A stretch of 53,513 nucleotides of DNA from Rhizobiaceae bacterium (GTDB lineage: Bacteria > Pseudomonadota > Alphaproteobacteria > Rhizobiales > Rhizobiaceae). The notes under the pieces are model-generated. The model ran no database searches. It was not told the DNA's origin and was given only the letters and a program-made list of their open reading frames with translations. The stretch spans positions 1-53,513 of the forward strand of contig JAMLJD010000024.1 in NCBI GenBank assembly GCA_023953775.1, given 5' to 3'. Numbering within the stretch: the stretch's first letter is position 1; every line of letters begins with the position of its first letter. Positions 26,630-35,815 of this stretch are shown here, piece after piece. Both the position numbers and the translations under genes were made by a program.

Positions 26630-27802
26630 ATGTCCGCGAACCCCGCTGAAGTGCTCGGCGTACCGCAGCCCGACTGGGCCGCGGACGATGTAGCCATGCT
26701 CTACGACATGGCGTCGAAATTTCTCGAGAACGAGATCGCGCCACGCTACGAGGAGTTCGAGAAGGCCGAGAAATTCGACCGCGAAAGCTGGAAGAAGGCC
26801 GGCGATAACGGCCTTCTGTGCGCCTCCATGCCGGAGGAATATGGCGGCTCCGGCGGCACCTTCGCGCATGAGAGCGCGATCATCGAGGCGATCGGCCATG
26901 TCGGCGTCGACGGCTTCGGCATCGGCCTGCACAACGCCATCGTGGCGCCGTACATCCTGCACTACGGTTCCGAGGAGCAGAAGAAGAAGTGGCTGCCGCG
27001 CATGGCGTCGGGCGAGCTGATCGGCGCCATCGCGATGACCGAGCCGGGCGCCGGGTCGGATCTCCAGGGCATCAAGACCCGTGCGGAGAAGGACGGCAAC
27101 CATTACCGTCTCAACGGCTCCAAGACCTTCATCACCAACGGCCAGCTCGCCAATCTGATCATCGTCGTCACCAAGACCGATCCGTCGAAGGGCGCCAAGG
27201 GAACCTCGCTGATCGTCGTCGAAACCGACGAGGTCGAGGGCTTCGAACGTGGCCGCAACCTCGACAAGATCGGCCTGAAGTCCAACGACACCTCCGAGCT
27301 GTTCTTCAACGACGTGCGCGTCCCGACATCCAACCTCCTCGGCCACGAGGAGGGCCAGGGCTTCGTCCAGCTCATGCAGCAGTTGCCGCAGGAGCGGCTG
27401 CAGATCGGCACCGGCGCGGTGGCGATGTGCGAGCGGGCGCTCGCGCTGACCATCGACTACGTCAAGGAGCGCAAGGCCTTCGGCAAGGCGGTCATGGATT
27501 TCCAGAACACCCAGTTCAGGCTCGCCGAACTGAAGACCGAGGTCACGATCGGCCGCGTCTTCTACAATGACTGCGTCCGCCGCCACATCGACGGCGGCCT
27601 CGACCCGGTGACCGCCTCGATGGCCAAGTACTGGCTGTCGGACCTGCAGGGAAAAGTTGTCGACGAGTGTCTTCAACTCCACGGCGGCTATGGCTACATG
27701 AACGAATATCCGATCGCCCGCATGTTCCGCGACGCCCGCGTCCAGCGCATCTACGGCGGCACCAACGAGATCATGAAACTGCTGATCGCCCGGAGCCTCT
27801 AG
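26630..27802 (+). CDS. Acyl-CoA dehydrogenase, long-chain/LCAD-like type
   Basis: The 390-residue FAD dehydrogenase has the signature AMTEPGAGSDLQG near residue 133 and a C-terminal IYGGTNEIMK. The latter has Gly where medium-chain enzymes keep the catalytic Glu (IYEGT), while LPQERL near residue 251 supplies the glutamate used by the LCAD/isovaleryl type. The enzyme therefore probably uses the alternative catalytic base and handles long or branched acyl-CoA. It is 68 bases downstream of the DmdC-like gene and 3 bases before the thioesterase gene. Confidence 0.92.
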   Translation: MSANPAEVLGVPQPDWAADDVAMLYDMASKFLENEIAPRYEEFEKAEKFDRESWKKAGDNGLLCASMPEEYGGSGGTFAHESAIIEAIGHVGVDGFGIGLHNAIVAPYILHYGSEEQKKKWLPRMASGELIGAIAMTEPGAGSDLQGIKTRAEKDGNHYRLNGSKTFITNGQLANLIIVVTKTDPSKGAKGTSLIVVETDEVEGFERGRNLDKIGLKSNDTSELFFNDVRVPTSNLLGHEEGQGFVQLMQQLPQERLQIGTGAVAMCERALALTIDYVKERKAFGKAVMDFQNTQFRLAELKTEVTIGRVFYNDCVRRHIDGGLDPVTASMAKYWLSDLQGKVVDECLQLHGGYGYMNEYPIARMFRDARVQRIYGGTNEIMKLLIARSL

Positions 27803-27805
27803 GCC

Positions 27806-28255
27806 ATGCGCGAAGACATCGTTCCCGGTTTCCGGCCCGAGCAGGCCCCGCCCTCGGCGAAGTGGCTCGGCATGGAACCCATCTCATGGGATCGCGAGAC
27901 GATGGTCCTGCGCGTCGCCTTCAATCCGCCGCGCGACGTGATCAATTTCGGCGGTGTCGTCCAGGGCGGGTTCCTCGTCGCGATGATGGACGACGCGATG
28001 GGCTTCAACTGTTTCATCAGCCTGGGCATGGTCAACGCACAGGCATCGATTGACATCCATACGCATTTCCTGCGCCCGGTCGGATATGGCAGGGTCGAGG
28101 TGGAGGCGCGGGTGGTTCGTGCGGGCCGCTCGGTCGCGTTTCTCGAAGCCGAGCTGTTCGGAGCCGACGGCGAGCTTTCCGCACGTGCCGTATCGAGCAC
28201 GAAACTCACCCCGATCGCCGGCAAGGCGCCAAAGGCGGGAAACAGGGTTCCATGA
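27806..28255 (+). CDS. PaaI-like hotdog-fold acyl-CoA thioesterase
   Basis: The 149-residue hotdog protein has VVQGGFLVAMMDDAMG near residue 52 (catalytic-helix position) and DIHTHFLRPVGYGRVEVEARVV in the following strand, the PaaI-type layout. It would release CoA from an acyl- or aryl-acyl-CoA, perhaps clearing dead-end intermediates of the pathway. It begins 3 bases after the dehydrogenase stop and overlaps the next gene by 4 bases, so it is tightly coupled in the operon. Confidence 0.87.
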   Translation: MREDIVPGFRPEQAPPSAKWLGMEPISWDRETMVLRVAFNPPRDVINFGGVVQGGFLVAMMDDAMGFNCFISLGMVNAQASIDIHTHFLRPVGYGRVEVEARVVRAGRSVAFLEAELFGADGELSARAVSSTKLTPIAGKAPKAGNRVP

Positions 28256-28884
28256 GCGAATTCGAGCTTTATTCTTTTGCCGAGAGCGGCAACGCCTACA
28301 AGGCGGCGCTGATGCTGACGCTCTGCGGAGCGGACTGGGAACCCCGGCGGGTCGAGTTCTTCAAGGGCGAGACGCGGTCAGAGGCCTATCGCTCGCTCAA
28401 CGTCATGGGCGAGGCCCCGGTCCTGGTCCATCATCGCGCGGACGGCGACTTCACCCTGTCGCAATCCGGTGCGATCCTGATCTACCTCGCGCGCCATTTC
28501 GGCCGCTTCGGCCATGAGACCGAGGCCGAGGAATTCGAGATCCTGCGCTGGGTGCTGTTCGACAACCACAAGCTGACCAGCTACACGGCCACCGAGCGAT
28601 TCATGCGTCATTTCCAGAACAAGACCGACGACCCCGCGGCCGAGTTCATGTTCGCCCGCGCGAAGGGCGCCTGGAAGGTCCTCGAAACCCATCTCGATGG
28701 CCTCGATTGGGTTGCCGCCGGCCGCCCGACCATCGCCGACTTCTCGCTGTGCGGCTACCTGTTCTGGCCCGACCAGATCGGCATGGAGCGCTCCGAATAC
28801 CCCAATATCGACGCCTGGCTCGGGCGCCTTCGGGCGCTGGACGGCTGGGCCGCGCCGGAACGACTGATGCCCTCCGGCCTTTAA
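28252..28884 (+). CDS. Glutathione S-transferase family protein
   Basis: The 210-residue protein has the thioredoxin-fold N-terminal domain (FELYSFAESGNAYKAALML, then EAPVLVH and LSQSGAILIYLAR with the conserved SxxI position). An all-helical C-terminal domain ends in a WLGRLRAL helix. It would conjugate or isomerise electrophilic metabolites with glutathione. The ATG overlaps the thioesterase stop (ATGA). Its place inside an acyl-CoA operon suggests detoxification of, or chemistry on, an unsaturated or aromatic intermediate. Confidence 0.88.
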   Translation: MSEFELYSFAESGNAYKAALMLTLCGADWEPRRVEFFKGETRSEAYRSLNVMGEAPVLVHHRADGDFTLSQSGAILIYLARHFGRFGHETEAEEFEILRWVLFDNHKLTSYTATERFMRHFQNKTDDPAAEFMFARAKGAWKVLETHLDGLDWVAAGRPTIADFSLCGYLFWPDQIGMERSEYPNIDAWLGRLRALDGWAAPERLMPSGL

Positions 28885-28898
28885 CCTTCTGAACTTCT

Positions 28899-28920
28899 CC
28901 GCGGCGGCGCGCCGCCGCGG
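28899..28920. repeat. Perfect 22-bp GC palindrome before the thiolase gene
   Basis: CCGCGGCGGCG and its exact complement abut, forming a perfect 22-base palindrome in the gap between the GST and thiolase genes. No T-run follows; the thiolase ribosome-binding site AAGGAGA lies 10 bases beyond. A role as an mRNA processing or stability hairpin is more likely than termination. Confidence 0.8.
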
Positions 28921-28942
28921 CACACCAACAAGGAGACGAAAG

Positions 28943-30151
28943 ATGGCTGACGCTTACGTATATGACGCCGTGCGCACGCCGCGCGGCCGCGGCAAGAAGG
29001 ACGGCTCGCTGCACGAGGTGCCCGCCGTCCGCCTCGCGGCGAAGACGCTGGAAGCCGTGCGCGACCGCAACGGCCTCGACACCACCCAGGTCGACGACAT
29101 CATCTTCGGCTGCGTCGATCCCGTCGGCGAGGCCGGTTCGGTGATCCCGCGCGCCGCCGCCTTCGAGGCGCGCTATGACAACAAGGCCCCGGGCATGCAG
29201 CTCTCGCGCTTCTGCGCATCGGGCCTCGACGCCATCAATATGGGCGCGGCCAAGATTGCCGGCGGCTCCGACGAGATCGTCATCGCCGGCGGCGTGGAAT
29301 CGATGTCGCGCGTCGGCATGGGCATGTCGGGCGGCGCCTGGTTCATGGACCCGTCGGTGGGCCTGCCGAGCTATTTCGTTCCGCAGGGCGTCTCCGCCGA
29401 CCTGATCGCCACCAAATACGGCTTCTCGCGCGACGACGTCGACGCCTATGCGGTCGAGAGCCAGAAGCGCGCCGCGCATGCCTGGGAGAAGGGCTGGTTC
29501 AAGGATTCCGTCATTCCGATCAAGGACCAGAACGGCATGACGATCCTCGATCATGACGAGCACATGCGGCCCTCGACCGACATGCAGTCGCTCGCCTCGC
29601 TCAACCCCTCCTTCGTGATGCCCGGCGAGATGGGCGGCTTCGACGCCGTCGCCGTGCAGCGCTATCCCGAGGTCGAGGCGGTCAAGCACGTCCACCATGC
29701 CGGCAATTCGAGCGGAATCGTCGATGGCGCGGCTGCCGTCCTGCTGGGCTCCAAGAAGGCCGGCAAGACCATGGACCTGAAGCCGCGGGCGCGCATCAGG
29801 GCCTTCTCCAACATCGGCTCCGAACCGGCGATCATGCTGACCGGCCCGGTCGACGTTACCGAGAAGCTGCTCAAGAAGGCCAAGATGACGCTCGACGACA
29901 TCGACCTGTTCGAGCTCAACGAGGCCTTCGCCTCGGTCGTGCTGCGCTACATGCAGGCCTTCGACATCGACCACGCCAAGATGAACGTCAATGGCGGCGC
30001 GATCGCCATGGGCCATCCGCTGGGTGCGACCGGCGCGATGATCTTCGGCACCGTGCTCGACGAGCTCGAGCGCCGCGACCTGAACACCGCGCTCGTCACG
30101 CTCTGCATCGGCGCCGGCATGGGTACGGCGACGATCATCGAGCGGGTCTGA
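28943..30151 (+). CDS. Acetyl-CoA C-acyltransferase (beta-ketothiolase)
   Basis: The 402-residue thiolase has its nucleophilic cysteine at C91 ([14 protein letters not shown]), GGVESMSRV near residue 117, the GHPLGATGA histidine motif near residue 355, and the second active-site cysteine in [13 protein letters not shown] at the C-terminus. It cleaves 3-ketoacyl-CoA in beta-oxidation. It works with the FadJ-like enzyme encoded 0.6 kb downstream, a pair usually found in a FadAB/FadIJ arrangement. An AAGGAGA ribosome-binding site precedes the ATG. Confidence 0.94.
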   Translation: MADAYVYDAVRTPRGRGKKDGSLHEVPAVRLAAKTLEAVRDRNGLDTTQVDDIIFGCVDPVGEAGSVIPRAAAFEARYDNKAPGMQLSRFCASGLDAINMGAAKIAGGSDEIVIAGGVESMSRVGMGMSGGAWFMDPSVGLPSYFVPQGVSADLIATKYGFSRDDVDAYAVESQKRAAHAWEKGWFKDSVIPIKDQNGMTILDHDEHMRPSTDMQSLASLNPSFVMPGEMGGFDAVAVQRYPEVEAVKHVHHAGNSSGIVDGAAAVLLGSKKAGKTMDLKPRARIRAFSNIGSEPAIMLTGPVDVTEKLLKKAKMTLDDIDLFELNEAFASVVLRYMQAFDIDHAKMNVNGGAIAMGHPLGATGAMIFGTVLDELERRDLNTALVTLCIGAGMGTATIIERV

Positions 30152-30155
30152 CACC

Positions 30156-30740
30156 ATGCCGGTCGATCAGCGGAAGACGGCCCTCGTCCTCGTCGACGTC
30201 CAGGCCGGCTTCGACGAGCGCGAGGCGCGCGGCGAAAGGCGCAACAACCCCCGGGCGGTCGCCAACATGGCCCGCCTGCTGGAGGCCTTTCGCGCCCGCA
30301 AACTGCCGGTCTTCCACATCCGGCACGCCTCGCAGTCGGAAGGGTCGCTGCTGAGGCCAGAGCTTCCCGGCTTCCAGCCGATCGAGGCGACGCGCGAGAT
30401 CGATGGCGAGCCCGTCCTGGTCAAGAGCGTCAATTCCGCTTTCATCGGCACCGATCTCGAAACGCGGCTGCGCGACGCCGGCATCGAGACGCTCGTCGTC
30501 GCCGGCATAACCACCAACCACTGCGTCGAGACGACCTCGCGCATGGCCGGCAATATGGGCTTCGACGTCAGGCTCGTCGACGACGCCTGCTACACCTTCG
30601 ACCGCGTCGGCTATCGCGGCGGGCGCGAGAGCGCCCAGTCGATCCACGACATGACGCTTTCCAATCTCGACGGCGAATTCGCCACCATTGAAACCACCGA
30701 CACCGTGCTTGCAGCGCTCGACATGAGCGCGGCGGCGTGA
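30156..30740 (+). CDS. Isochorismatase-fold cysteine hydrolase
   Basis: The 194-residue protein has the triad Asp ([10 protein letters not shown], about residue 14), Lys ([10 protein letters not shown], about 89) and Cys (TTNHCVETT, about 125) of the isochorismatase/nicotinamidase superfamily. Substrate specificity cannot be predicted; amide or vinyl-ether hydrolysis is possible. It starts 4 bases after the thiolase stop and 11 bases before the FadJ-like gene, so it belongs to the operon though it is not a beta-oxidation enzyme. Confidence 0.88.
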   Translation: MPVDQRKTALVLVDVQAGFDEREARGERRNNPRAVANMARLLEAFRARKLPVFHIRHASQSEGSLLRPELPGFQPIEATREIDGEPVLVKSVNSAFIGTDLETRLRDAGIETLVVAGITTNHCVETTSRMAGNMGFDVRLVDDACYTFDRVGYRGGRESAQSIHDMTLSNLDGEFATIETTDTVLAALDMSAAA

Positions 30741-30751
30741 GGAGCTGAGAT

Positions 30752-32968
30752 ATGAGCTACACCAATTTCACCGTTGAAACCGACGCCGACGGCATTGCGC
30801 TCGTCACCTGGGACATGCCCGACAAGTCGATGAACGTCTTCACCGAGGAGGTGATGGACGAACTCGACAAGATCATCGACCACGTCGCCGGCGACGAGGC
30901 GGTCAAGGGCGCGGTCATCACCTCGGGCAAGGAGACTTTCTCCGGCGGCGCCGACCTCACCATGCTGCAGCGGCTGCTCGCCATGCTCGGCGAGGAGAAG
31001 GCGAAAGATCACGACAAGGCGGTGAAGCTCCTGTTCGACAATGCCGGCCGCATGAGCTGGCTGTGGCGCAAGCTCGAGACCAGCGGCAAGCCCTGGGTCT
31101 CGGCCATCAACGGCACCTGCATGGGCGGCGCGTTCGAGCTGTCGCTCGCCTGCCACGGCCGCGTCGCCGCCGACAGCGACAAGGTCAAGATGGCGCTGCC
31201 CGAGGTGAAGGTCGGCATCTTCCCCGGCGCCGGCGGCACGCAGCGCGTCCCGCGCCTGACCGACACGCAAAGCGCGCTCCAGATGCTGACCTCGGGCCAG
31301 ACGCTGACCCCGAAAAAGGCCAAGCAGATGGGCCTGATCCACGAGATCGCGCCGGCCGACGGGCTGGTCGATGCCGCCAAGGCCATGATCAAGGGTGGCC
31401 TCAAGCCGGTCCAGCCCTGGGACGAGAAGGGCTTCAAGCTGCCCGGCGGCCCGGTTTATTCGGCGGCGGGCGCCGATCTCTGGCCGCCGGCAATCGCCAT
31501 CCTGCGCCGCGAGACCTACGGAAACTATCCCGCCGCGACCGCGATCCTGAAATGCGTCTATGAAGGCCTGTTGGTGCCGTTCGAGACCGCGCTGACGATC
31601 GAGCAGCGCTACTTCACCGAGGTGCTTCAGTCCACCGAGGCGGCGATGATGATCAGATCGCTGTTCGTCTCGCTGCAGGAGCTCAACAAGGGCGCGCGCC
31701 GCCCGTCCGGCGTGCCGCAGACCGATTTCAAGAAGGTCGGCGTGCTCGGCGCCGGGTTCATGGGCGCCGGCATCGCCTATGTCACCGCCAGGGCCGGCAT
31801 CCCGGTCGTGCTGATCGATCGCGATCAGGAATCGGCCGACAAGGGCAAGGCGCATTCGGCCTCGCTGATGGACAACCTGATCAAGAAGGGTCGCGCGACC
31901 GAGGCCGACAAGGAAAAGCTCCTGTCGCTGATCACCGCGACGCCGGACTATGCCGGTCTCGACGGCGCCGATCTCGTCATCGAGGCCGTGTTCGAGGATT
32001 CCGAGGTCAAGAAGGGCGTGACGGAAAAGGCCGAGGCGGTTCTCGCCAAGTCGGCCATCTTCGCCTCCAACACCTCGACCATCCCGATCACCGGCCTGGC
32101 GAAGAACTCGGCGCGGCCGAAGAACTTCATCGGCATCCACTTCTTCTCGCCGGTCGACCGGATGATGCTGGTCGAGATCATTCTCGGCAAGAAGACCGAG
32201 GACAAGGCCCTTGCCGTCGCCATCGACTATGTGCGCGCGATCAGGAAGACGCCGATCGTCGTCAACGACACGCGCGGCTTCTACGTCAATCGCTGCGTGC
32301 TGAGATACATGTCCGAAGCCTTCAACATGCTGATCGAGGGCGTGCCGCCGGCGATGATCGAGAACACCGCCAAGATGGCCGGCATGCCGGTCGGTCCGCT
32401 GGCGCTCACCGACGAGACGGCGATCGACCTGGCGCAGAAGATCATGAAGCAGACCATCCGCGACATGGGCGAGAAGGCCGTCGACCAGAAGCAGTTCGAA
32501 CTCATCAACACGATGGTCGACACGCATGGGCGCCATGGCCGCAAGAACGGCAAGGGCTTCTACGACTATCCGGCCAAGCCGGCGAAGAAGCATCTGTGGC
32601 CGGAACTCGCAACGCTCTACCCGCAGCAGGATCCCGACAAGATCGACGTCGAGGAGCTCAAGCAGCGCTTCCTCGTGGTGATCGCTCTGGAGGCGGCCCG
32701 CGTCATGGAGGAGGGCATCGTCACCGATCCGCGCGAGGCCGATGTCGGCTCCATCCTCGCATTCGGTTTTGCGCCCTACACCGGCGGCGCGCTCTCCTAT
32801 GTCGACGGCATGGGCGCGGCCGAGTTCGTCAAGCTGGCGAAGAAGCTGCAGAAGAAGTACGGCGCACAGTTCAAGGCGCCGAAGCTGCTTCTCGACATGG
32901 CGGAGAAGGGTGAGACCTTCTACGAGCGTTTCGATCCCTACGCGAACGACCGCAAGCGCGCGGCCTGA
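30752..32968 (+). CDS. FadJ-like bifunctional enoyl-CoA hydratase / 3-hydroxyacyl-CoA dehydrogenase
   Basis: The 738-residue fusion has an N-terminal crotonase domain (1-300) with oxyanion motifs FSGGADL and CMGGAFELSLACHG and the catalytic LPEVKVGIFPGAGGT. The second glutamate position of FadB-type enzymes reads Gln here (SALQMLTSG). The dehydrogenase part has the NAD-binding GVLGAGFMGAGIA near residue 331, the active-site His in GIHFFSPVDRMMLVEII near 465, and two C-terminal helical domains from about 505. It carries out the two middle steps of beta-oxidation and should associate with the thiolase encoded upstream. Confidence 0.94.
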   Translation: MSYTNFTVETDADGIALVTWDMPDKSMNVFTEEVMDELDKIIDHVAGDEAVKGAVITSGKETFSGGADLTMLQRLLAMLGEEKAKDHDKAVKLLFDNAGRMSWLWRKLETSGKPWVSAINGTCMGGAFELSLACHGRVAADSDKVKMALPEVKVGIFPGAGGTQRVPRLTDTQSALQMLTSGQTLTPKKAKQMGLIHEIAPADGLVDAAKAMIKGGLKPVQPWDEKGFKLPGGPVYSAAGADLWPPAIAILRRETYGNYPAATAILKCVYEGLLVPFETALTIEQRYFTEVLQSTEAAMMIRSLFVSLQELNKGARRPSGVPQTDFKKVGVLGAGFMGAGIAYVTARAGIPVVLIDRDQESADKGKAHSASLMDNLIKKGRATEADKEKLLSLITATPDYAGLDGADLVIEAVFEDSEVKKGVTEKAEAVLAKSAIFASNTSTIPITGLAKNSARPKNFIGIHFFSPVDRMMLVEIILGKKTEDKALAVAIDYVRAIRKTPIVVNDTRGFYVNRCVLRYMSEAFNMLIEGVPPAMIENTAKMAGMPVGPLALTDETAIDLAQKIMKQTIRDMGEKAVDQKQFELINTMVDTHGRHGRKNGKGFYDYPAKPAKKHLWPELATLYPQQDPDKIDVEELKQRFLVVIALEAARVMEEGIVTDPREADVGSILAFGFAPYTGGALSYVDGMGAAEFVKLAKKLQKKYGAQFKAPKLLLDMAEKGETFYERFDPYANDRKRAA

Positions 32969-32985
32969 GCCTGGGCGCTGCCCCG

Positions 32986-33112
32986 ACCCTCCCCCTTGCG
33001 GGGAGGGTTGGCGCGAAACGCGCCGGGGTGGGGGTAACAATTGAGATGTTGAATCCTTTGGACTCCCCACCCCGCCCACCGCGTTCACGGCCCGTCCCGC
33101 AAGGGGGAGGGT
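32986..33112. repeat. Long palindromic intergenic element (rhizobial REP-like)
   Basis: The outer arms ACCCTCCCCCTTGCGGG and CCCGCAAGGGGGAGGGT pair perfectly. Further inside, GGGGTGGGG pairs with CCCCACCCC, and secondary hairpins such as GGCGCGAAACGCGCC are nested. The overall length is about 127 bases. Elements with this CCCTCCCCCTTG border are scattered through rhizobial genomes. It fills the gap between the FadJ-like gene and the next thioesterase, whose ATG lies 7 bases beyond it. Confidence 0.88.
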
Positions 33113-33119
33113 AAGGCGC

Positions 33120-33695
33120 ATGTATGTCTGGTTCCGGCTTGCGCGCACCGCTTTGACCGCGCGCTCCCGCGGCGCCTACCGCATGGGCGATGAAAGCAGG
33201 CTGTCGTTCCGCTGCCTGCCGACCGACATCGATTCCAATCTCCACCTCAACAATGCCCGCTACATGATGCTGGCCGATCTCGGCCGCATCGACATCTTCA
33301 TGCGCGCCGGACTGATCGGGCTTGCCCGCCAGAACCGGTGGGCGCCGATGATGGGCGGCCTCCAGTCCGTCTATGTCCGCGAGATCCGTCTGTGGAAGCG
33401 GTTCGACGTTGTCTCCACCGTCGAGACATGGGAAGGCACGCAGGTGATCGGACGTCACCGTTTCGTCCTCGAAGACGGCCGCACCGCCGCGCTGGTCATG
33501 ACGACGGCTGGCGTCTACGACGTGTCGGGCCGCCGCTTCGTTCCCATCGACGAGGTGATCGGCCTGCTCGGCCACAGCTACCGTCCGCGTCCACCGAGCG
33601 AGGAGGAGCGGATATTCATGGCCTCGCACGCCAATCTCAGGGCTCTCGCAAAAGTGTCGGGCCAGGGGGTTTCCGAGCAGGGCGCCGACGACTAG
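33120..33695 (+). CDS. Hotdog-fold thioesterase family protein (THEM6/4HBT-like)
   Basis: The 191-residue protein has the 4HBT-like pattern CLPTDIDSNLHLNNARYM near residues 31-49, in which an Asp opposite the helix is the usual catalytic residue. Its start is uncertain: the ATG at 33120 directly abuts the REP-like element and yields a basic hydrophobic leader (WFRLARTALTARSRG), while MGDESRL at 33183 would begin at the core fold. It probably hydrolyses an acyl-CoA. It lies in the same orientation as the acyl-CoA cluster but is separated from it by the repeat. Confidence 0.82.
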   Translation: MYVWFRLARTALTARSRGAYRMGDESRLSFRCLPTDIDSNLHLNNARYMMLADLGRIDIFMRAGLIGLARQNRWAPMMGGLQSVYVREIRLWKRFDVVSTVETWEGTQVIGRHRFVLEDGRTAALVMTTAGVYDVSGRRFVPIDEVIGLLGHSYRPRPPSEEERIFMASHANLRALAKVSGQGVSEQGADD

Positions 33696-33726
33696 CTTTC
33701 GCCTCCGACATCCCTGGAGATACGAA

Positions 33727-34344
33727 ATGCCCGCCACCATCGACTATTATTTCACCTCCGCCTCTCCCTTCGTCTATCTCGGCCACCAGCCGCTGCGGGC
33801 GGTCGCCGCCAAGCACAAGGCCGAGATACGGGTGAAGCCGGTCAACCTCGCCGGCGTCTGGGAGGTGTCGGGCGCGGTCATGCCGGCCAAGCGTCCGCCG
33901 GTGCGCCAGCGCTACCGCCTTGTCGAACTCGGGCGCATCGCCGATTTCCGCGGCGTGCCGATCAATCGCACGCCGAAATTCTTCCCCGTCGATCCGGCCC
34001 TCGCGGACCACACGGTCATTGCACTGGTCGAAGCTGGCAAGGACCCGCTGGGCTATATGGAAGGCGTCTTCGCTGCCGTCTGGGCAAACGAGAAGAACAT
34101 CGCCGACGAGGACACGCTGGCCGGCCTGCTCGAGGCGGAAGGCTTCGACGCCGGGGCGGTCCTGTCGGCCGCGCGTGAGCCGGCAATGGCCGAAATCCGC
34201 GCCCGTAACACCGCCGAGGCGGTCGAGGCCGACATCGTCGGCGTGCCGGGTTACGTGCTCAATGGCGAGCCGTTCTGGGGTCAGGACCGCGTCGAGCATC
34301 TCGATCACGCGCTGGCGACGGGTCGCGAGGCGTTCACCGCCTGA
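33727..34344 (+). CDS. 2-hydroxychromene-2-carboxylate isomerase family protein (kappa-GST/DsbA fold)
   Basis: The 205-residue protein begins IDYYFTSASPFVYLGH, where the SPFxYL segment holds the serine and glutathione-contact region of kappa-class GST/HCCA isomerases. A helical insert follows, and the C-terminal IVGVPGYVLNGEPFWGQDR carries the conserved cis-proline (VPGYV). In naphthalene-type pathways such enzymes isomerise HCCA with glutathione; many family members have other roles. Together with the GST at 28252 it points to glutathione-dependent chemistry next to the acyl-CoA cluster. Confidence 0.87.
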   Translation: MPATIDYYFTSASPFVYLGHQPLRAVAAKHKAEIRVKPVNLAGVWEVSGAVMPAKRPPVRQRYRLVELGRIADFRGVPINRTPKFFPVDPALADHTVIALVEAGKDPLGYMEGVFAAVWANEKNIADEDTLAGLLEAEGFDAGAVLSAAREPAMAEIRARNTAEAVEADIVGVPGYVLNGEPFWGQDRVEHLDHALATGREAFTA

Positions 34345-34446
34345 CCTCAAGACACTGCCCGGCCTGAAAGGGTCTGGACAGAGGGCAGGCAAGGTCCTAC
34401 ACAGGACAGGCATATTTTCCTGACACCGCTTCCGGGAGGAACGGTC

Positions 34447-35091
34447 GTGCTGTCGCACCAACAGGTCTGGGCCGCGATCGACGCGCTCGCGGCCCGGTAT
34501 TCCATGTCGGCCTCGGGCCTCGCCCGCAAGGCGGGTCTCGATTCGACCGCGTTCAACAAGTCGAAGCGCCTGTCGGCCGACGGCCGGCCGCGCTGGCCGT
34601 CGACGGAATCGCTCGCCAAGATCATGGATGCGACCGGCGCGACGCTGGACGAACTGTTCGGCCTCGCCCGGGCGCCCCGGCCGCCCGCGGTCCGGGAACC
34701 GCGTCCCGCACCGGTGCCGCTGCTCGGCTTCGCGCAGGCCGGCGCCGGCGGCTATTTCGACGATGCCGGCTTTCCCGCCGGCCAGGGCTGGGACATGATC
34801 GAGTTGCCCGCCACAGCCGGTCAGGGCTCCTACGCGCTCCAGGTACAGGGCGATTCCATGCTGCCGCTCTATCGCGACGGCGACATTCTGATCGTCGAGC
34901 CCGATGCGCAGGTGCGTCGCGGCGACCGCGTGGTGGTCAAGACCGGTACCGGCGAGGTCATGGCCAAGGTGCTCGAGCGTCGTACCACCAAGGTTATCGA
35001 GCTTTTGTCCGTCAATCCCGACCATCCCAACCGCGTCTTCGCCGTATCCGAGGTCGAGTGGATCGCGCGGATCGTATGGGCGAGCCAGTGA
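34447..35091 (+). CDS. S24-family HTH repressor with self-cleavage domain
   Basis: The 214-residue protein starts with GTG after GGGAGG. The N-terminal HTH (about 20-65, SASGLARKAGLDSTAFNKSKR) is followed by a linker and a LexA/CI-type peptidase S24 domain with the Ser of QGDSMLPLY near residue 137 and the Lys of MAKVLERR near 174. It resembles phage-repressor-like stress regulators that self-cleave on RecA activation or act as stable regulators. No prophage genes are nearby, so it is a chromosomal regulator. Confidence 0.85.
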   Translation: MLSHQQVWAAIDALAARYSMSASGLARKAGLDSTAFNKSKRLSADGRPRWPSTESLAKIMDATGATLDELFGLARAPRPPAVREPRPAPVPLLGFAQAGAGGYFDDAGFPAGQGWDMIELPATAGQGSYALQVQGDSMLPLYRDGDILIVEPDAQVRRGDRVVVKTGTGEVMAKVLERRTTKVIELLSVNPDHPNRVFAVSEVEWIARIVWASQ

Positions 35092-35101
35092 GTTCGGCTT
35101 G

Positions 35102-35815
35102 GTGCGTACCGTCTTCATAGCCATCGCGATCATCGGCGTGGCTGCGCTCGGCGCTGTCGCCTATCGTGGCGGCATCGTTTTCGCTGCGAAGCCGGACGAG
35201 GCCGGCGAGCCGCCGGTAAAGCCGCCCGTGATTGCAGACACGAGCACCGCGTCCGACGTCGTTCCGCGGCCCGACCCCTTGCCCACCCGACCGCGGGAGC
35301 CTGCGCGGGCCCGACCCATTTCTCCCTCGATCGTCGCCATCCCGCCGGTCGATCCCGTGGAACTGGAACGCGTCGCGCCGCGCGAGCCGCTGACCAGGCT
35401 TGCCCTTGCCCTGCCGCCGGAGCGGCCGGCACTGTTGCGGCTTGACCGCCCGGTCGCGACTGCGGCCGGTGTCTTTTCGTCCGGCGACTTCGAGGTCACG
35501 CTGTCGGATATCGAACCGCCGTCGGCGGATGAAATCTGTACCGACACGACCGGTCGAGACTGGCCCTGCGGAGCGCGTGCCCGGACTGCCTTCCGCTCCT
35601 ACCTGCGCGGCCGTTCGGTGGAATGCCGCATCGATCCGAAGGCGCCGACGGGCAAGGTCATTGCGGCGTGTACGCTTGCCGGCCGCGACATCGCCCTCTG
35701 GCTGGTCGAAAACGGCTGGGCACGCACGGAGGCTTCGACCTACGAGGATGCAGCCGAGGCCGCCCGCAAGGCGGGCAAGGGCCTCTTCGCCGCGGCGCCC
35801 GCCTGGTCGCGCTAG
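35102..35815 (+). CDS. Membrane-anchored SNase-like domain protein
   Basis: The 237-residue protein starts at GTG 35102 (TTG at 35099 is possible), 10 bases after the repressor gene. An N-terminal signal anchor ([17 protein letters not shown]) and a Pro/Arg-rich linker to about residue 115 precede an SNase-like domain (about 125-237). That domain has [19 protein letters not shown], then SVECR, and [18 protein letters not shown]. The usual DGDT...GIDAPE block is replaced by [15 protein letters not shown], so the calcium and catalytic residues are not clearly kept. It may be a non-catalytic or altered nuclease. It ends 4 bases inside the LysRS gene on the other strand. Confidence 0.75.
   Translation: MRTVFIAIAIIGVAALGAVAYRGGIVFAAKPDEAGEPPVKPPVIADTSTASDVVPRPDPLPTRPREPARARPISPSIVAIPPVDPVELERVAPREPLTRLALALPPERPALLRLDRPVATAAGVFSSGDFEVTLSDIEPPSADEICTDTTGRDWPCGARARTAFRSYLRGRSVECRIDPKAPTGKVIAACTLAGRDIALWLVENGWARTEASTYEDAAEAARKAGKGLFAAAPAWSR

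Noticed and set aside
24687..26744. A 685-codon antisense frame over the first acyl-CoA dehydrogenase
   Set aside because: Low-complexity translation with no family resemblance; the plus-strand frame has full acyl-CoA dehydrogenase motifs.
34447..35091. The S24 repressor as evidence of a prophage
   Set aside because: No integrase, structural or lysis genes are nearby; the surrounding genes are ordinary chromosomal ones.
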